From positions 39,210 through 103,209 of the forward strand of contig JAFVWT010000012.1 of assembly GCA_017501525.1 (NCBI GenBank): DNA of 64,000 nt, given 5' to 3'. Of this stretch, positions 61,082 through 64,000 are shown in pieces. The notes beneath the pieces were generated by a model. That model worked only from the letters and a program-made list of their open reading frames with translations. It searched no databases and had not been told where the DNA came from. The position numbers were made by a program, and so were the translations under genes. This DNA is from Bacteroidales bacterium (GTDB lineage: Bacteria; Bacteroidota; Bacteroidia; Bacteroidales; UBA932). How positions within the stretch are numbered: position 1 is the stretch's first letter; each line of letters opens with the position of its first letter.

Positions 61082-64000
61082 ATGAATCTAAAGAAACTAT
61101 TCCTTTCTGCGACAGTGGCTATTATGGCCATTCTCGCCGCTTCTTGTAATAAAAGCGAGGAAGTAATCATTCCCGTAGATATTACCATTTCCGAAGAAGC
61201 AATTGCTATCGATTCCACAGGAGGAAGTGCTACTCTTGTTTTAAAAAGCAACAGACCATGGAGTGTTGAAAAGATTGTAGATAATCCATGGGGTAATGAA
61301 AATGCTGATTGGTTAACTATTGAGCCTATGTCAGGCGATGCTAATGTTGATGGTATTAACATTACTGTTTCTGCTCCTGTAAATGCTACGGACTCAATAA
61401 ATTACGAAAGAAGTGTAATAGTCTATTTCCGAACTGATAAAGAGATTTTTGCTTCTACAGTTGTTACTCAGGATGGAGTAATGAAGCCTAACGCATGGAC
61501 ATATGTTTCCATTGCAGAACTAAGGGAACTTGCTCCTGAGTCAAATGTCTCTGAGGAGAGAATTTCAATTACCGAACCATGGATGCTCAGAGGTGTAGTA
61601 GTATCATCTAACGACCCTCAGACAGTTTCCAATAAGAATCTGTTTATTCAGGACAATACAGAACCGAATAGTGGATTGCTAATCTATTCAGATGCTTTCT
61701 CAAGTTGTAATTTCGGGGATGTCGTAGAGGTTAAACTCAAGGGTGGTGTTATGTATTACTACTACAAACTATTGCAGTTTGTCCCTGAAAATGCCTCTAT
61801 GGTCATTAAGACCGGCGAGAAAGAAGAACCTTCGGCTGCTGTAATTGAGAATGGTGAAGATTTTGTAAACGGTTTGTATGAAGGTCAGTATGTCAAGATG
61901 TTCGCTCAGGTAACTACAGAATCATTGGGTCTGACTATGGGTGAAAGTCCTAAAGTAGAGACTGAGGATGGTTCATCATTCTTGATGTATTCTCGTAGCA
62001 ATGTTCCTTGGGCAGGAGCAGATGTTCCTCAAGGAGCTGGTGATTTGTATGGCTTGTGTAGCAGTTATAGTGGAGTATATCAGGTTGTTCCTCAACGGGA
62101 GTCTGATTTTGAAGGTATGACTCAATCACGTTTTAAGGGAAGACCTACAGTTGTTACAAATGATGCTGTTCTGAGTGATGATATGACATCAGCTACCCTT
62201 AGCGGCTCATATACCTATGAAGGTGACCAGACAGATGTTACTGAAGTTGGATTTGCAGTAATGAGTTCTTCTGAAGAAGAATTTACAAACTACCCTGCAG
62301 AGAATGGTACTGAGTTTGAATATGTACTTGAAGATCTGGCTTCTGCGACCACTTACAAATATAAAGCATATATCAAGCTCGGAGAGAGAATCTATGAAGG
62401 TGAAGAAAAATCTTTTGCTACTTCAAGTTCTGATTATACTCCAATTGCTCAGGTTCAGGATGGCGGTACATATACTATGAATGGTGTAGTTACTGCAAGA
62501 AGTACCCGTGGTTTTGTTTTGACAGATAATACAGGTTCAATCTTCTATTATAACAGTGGTTATACCGATGAATATCAAATTGGTCAGGAATTGACTATTA
62601 CCGGAACCATTGGAAATTACAATAAAGGTCTTCAAATTACTGCAGAAGGTGCATCAATAGTTGCCGGAGAATTAGGTGAATATACTTATCCTGCTCCAAA
62701 AGAAGTTTCTGCAACAGAAATTGACGCGTATATAGCAGATGAAAATCTCCGTTTGGCTGAGTATGTAACTTTGACAGGTACCCTTTCCATCAGTGGAAAC
62801 TATTTCAATATCATTGTTGAAGGTACAGAGAACCAGGCAAGTATCTATTACCCTGCAGAAGATATAAAGAGTGAGTTGTCAGCATGTAACGGTTCTCAGA
62901 TCACCATCAAAGGTTATGCTTCTTCAGTATCAAGCGGTAAATTCTATAATGTGATTGTAACTTCATTTACAGGTGATTCACAAGAGGCACAGACAGTTGA
63001 TATCGCCGATTTGAAAGAGGGAGACTATGCAGTAGTTAATGGAGTTGTAACAGCTATTGGCTCAAGAGGCTTTATTCTTACTGATGAGACAGGTTCGATT
63101 ATGTACTATGACTCACAGTATAAGGCTGATTATCAGATTGGTCAGGAATTGACAATTACCACAACTGTAGGTTCTTTCAATAAGGGTCTTCAGCTCTCTT
63201 CTACCTCTGAAATCGTTGCAGGTGAAGTAACAGAGTATACATATCCTACCCCTGCAGTGATGACCTCAGCTGAGGTGGATGCTTTCGTTGCAGATACCCA
63301 GTTGCGCTTTGCAGAATATGTTTCTCTGGAAGGTACACTTTCAGTAAGCGGTACATACTATAATATTATTGTAGAAGGTACAGATAATCAAGGTAGCATT
63401 TACTATCCAAATGCTGAGCTTAAAGCGATTGTAGAGGCAAATAATGGAGCAAAGATTACCGTTTATGGTTATTCTACAGCAGTTTCCGGTGGAAGATATG
63501 CAAATATTCTTCCTGTAGAGATTGTAGTTGGAGAACCTGGTGATAATCCGGATCCTGAACAACCAGAAGATATTACAAATATTGCCGATGTTGAATACAA
63601 TGGAACATATACCGTTAAAGGTGTTGTAGCTGCAATATCTACAAGAGGATTTGTATTGGCTGACCAGAGCGGTGCTATTTTCTATTACAATAGTTCATAC
63701 TCTGCTAATTATCAAATTGGTCAGGAACTTACCATTACAGGTACAATTGGTGCATACGGTACAGGTCTGCAACTTTCAGCTGACTCAGAAATCGTTGAGG
63801 GTGAAGTGATTGAAATGACATATCCTCAGCCTGTTATTGCAGATGCAACTGTAATCGACGCCTTTATTTCAGATACAAACAACAAATTTGCCCAATATTC
63901 TCAAGTTACTGGAGTATTGTCAATCAGTGGCAATTATTACAATGTAGTGGTTGAAGGTACTTCAAATCAGGCAAGTTTCTACTATACTCCTTCAGAAATA
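61082..64000 (+). CDS. Giant surface lipoprotein with BACON, DUF5689-like and tandem OB-like repeats (3' truncated by window edge)
   Basis: Open from ATG 61082 to the window end (973 codons, no stop). SPII signal (ILAASC, Cys22) followed by NKSEEV. Residues about 35-140 are BACON-like (IAIDSTGGSATLVLKSNRPW ... VVTQDG). About 145-345 resemble DUF5689 (EPWMLRGVVVSSNDP, NLFIQDNTEPNSGLLIY). About 355-450 are Fn3-like. From residue 453 three repeats of about 185 residues follow (from 453, 638 and 830, the last cut). Each has two OB-like halves. The first reads NGVVTARSTRGFVLTDNTGS to QIGQELTITGTIG; the second reads LTGTLSISGNYFNIIVEGT to ITIKGYASSVSSG. Function unknown; a surface adhesin or ligand-binding protein is plausible. 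Confidence 0.85.
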   Translation, partial: MNLKKLFLSATVAIMAILAASCNKSEEVIIPVDITISEEAIAIDSTGGSATLVLKSNRPWSVEKIVDNPWGNENADWLTIEPMSGDANVDGINITVSAPVNATDSINYERSVIVYFRTDKEIFASTVVTQDGVMKPNAWTYVSIAELRELAPESNVSEERISITEPWMLRGVVVSSNDPQTVSNKNLFIQDNTEPNSGLLIYSDAFSSCNFGDVVEVKLKGGVMYYYYKLLQFVPENASMVIKTGEKEEPSAAVIENGEDFVNGLYEGQYVKMFAQVTTESLGLTMGESPKVETEDGSSFLMYSRSNVPWAGADVPQGAGDLYGLCSSYSGVYQVVPQRESDFEGMTQSRFKGRPTVVTNDAVLSDDMTSATLSGSYTYEGDQTDVTEVGFAVMSSSEEEFTNYPAENGTEFEYVLEDLASATTYKYKAYIKLGERIYEGEEKSFATSSSDYTPIAQVQDGGTYTMNGVVTARSTRGFVLTDNTGSIFYYNSGYTDEYQIGQELTITGTIGNYNKGLQITAEGASIVAGELGEYTYPAPKEVSATEIDAYIADENLRLAEYVTLTGTLSISGNYFNIIVEGTENQASIYYPAEDIKSELSACNGSQITIKGYASSVSSGKFYNVIVTSFTGDSQEAQTVDIADLKEGDYAVVNGVVTAIGSRGFILTDETGSIMYYDSQYKADYQIGQELTITTTVGSFNKGLQLSSTSEIVAGEVTEYTYPTPAVMTSAEVDAFVADTQLRFAEYVSLEGTLSVSGTYYNIIVEGTDNQGSIYYPNAELKAIVEANNGAKITVYGYSTAVSGGRYANILPVEIVVGEPGDNPDPEQPEDITNIADVEYNGTYTVKGVVAAISTRGFVLADQSGAIFYYNSSYSANYQIGQELTITGTIGAYGTGLQLSADSEIVEGEVIEMTYPQPVIADATVIDAFISDTNNKFAQYSQVTGVLSISGNYYNVVVEGTSNQASFYYTPSEI

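Overview
The window is a 64 kb stretch of a Bacteroidota chromosome, most likely an uncultured or gut-associated member of the Bacteroidales. The basis is: Bacteroidota-type promoters (TAnnTTTG at -7 with a TTG/TTTG element about 19 nt upstream), AT-rich translation starts mostly without Shine-Dalgarno sequences, many SPII lipoproteins, a BACON-domain protein, a class III fructose-bisphosphatase, a XusABC-like xenosiderophore system, and GH20/GH29 surface glycosidases. No phage, integrase, transposase or CRISPR array was recognised.

Layout. 0-1.5 kb: 3' part of an S10-type ribosomal operon (rpsS partial, rplV, rpsC), which ends at a terminator directly after rpsC. 1.6-5.9 kb: shikimate operon on the minus strand (aroB, an aroD-aroA fusion, aroC), divergent from tRNA-Leu(CAA). 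6-14.9 kb: housekeeping genes (gpmI, rnr, a GH3-family protein, recO, rdgB, an S41 protease, a DUF486 membrane protein). 15-17.4 kb: a small lipoprotein with a possible frameshift, an outer-membrane protein behind a long leader, and a repeat-rich spacer. 17.4-23.3 kb: dnaE, a U32 protein and a polyprenyl synthase on the minus strand. 23.4-23.8 kb: a repeat block with inverted ends. 23.8-30.5 kb: rsgA, a MATE exporter, and an fbp-rocD-ctlX run. 30.5-33.8 kb: AspT-like and YfcC-like transporters. 33.9-37.5 kb: rpsL-rpsG-fusA-rpsJ and a tRNA(CAT). 37.6-38.5 kb: a small lipoprotein and a small barrel. 38.5-38.96 kb: repeat block. 39-43.6 kb: an operon of three surface lipoproteins. 43.7-48.5 kb: xusC, xusB, xusA. 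48.6-48.85 kb: repeat block. 48.9-55.5 kb: DUF2490 barrel, pruA, a FabK/nitronate-monooxygenase-like enzyme, 5-formyl-THF cyclo-ligase, two paralogous lipoproteins, queH, an exported thioredoxin and a MarR regulator. 55.6-61 kb: GH20 hexosaminidase, GH29 fucosidase, ferritin and an EFR1-type ferredoxin-flavodoxin. 61.1-64 kb: the start of a very large lipoprotein built from tandem OB-like repeats, running off the window.

How the genes fit together. ctlX, rocD and pruA outline a route citrulline to ornithine to glutamate semialdehyde to glutamate, and the neighbouring YfcC/ArcD-like and AspT-like carriers could supply or exchange the amino acids. The Xus system and ferritin concern iron. The two glycosidases fit host glycan foraging.

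Most notable observations. (1) The str/S10 ribosomal cluster is split and reordered. (2) A dispersed intergenic motif, TTTATAGAAC followed by TCCC, recurs at about ten sites, often next to REP-like hairpin blocks. (3) The 61 kb lipoprotein and the 39-43.5 kb lipoprotein operon are built from repeated modules I cannot name beyond general fold.
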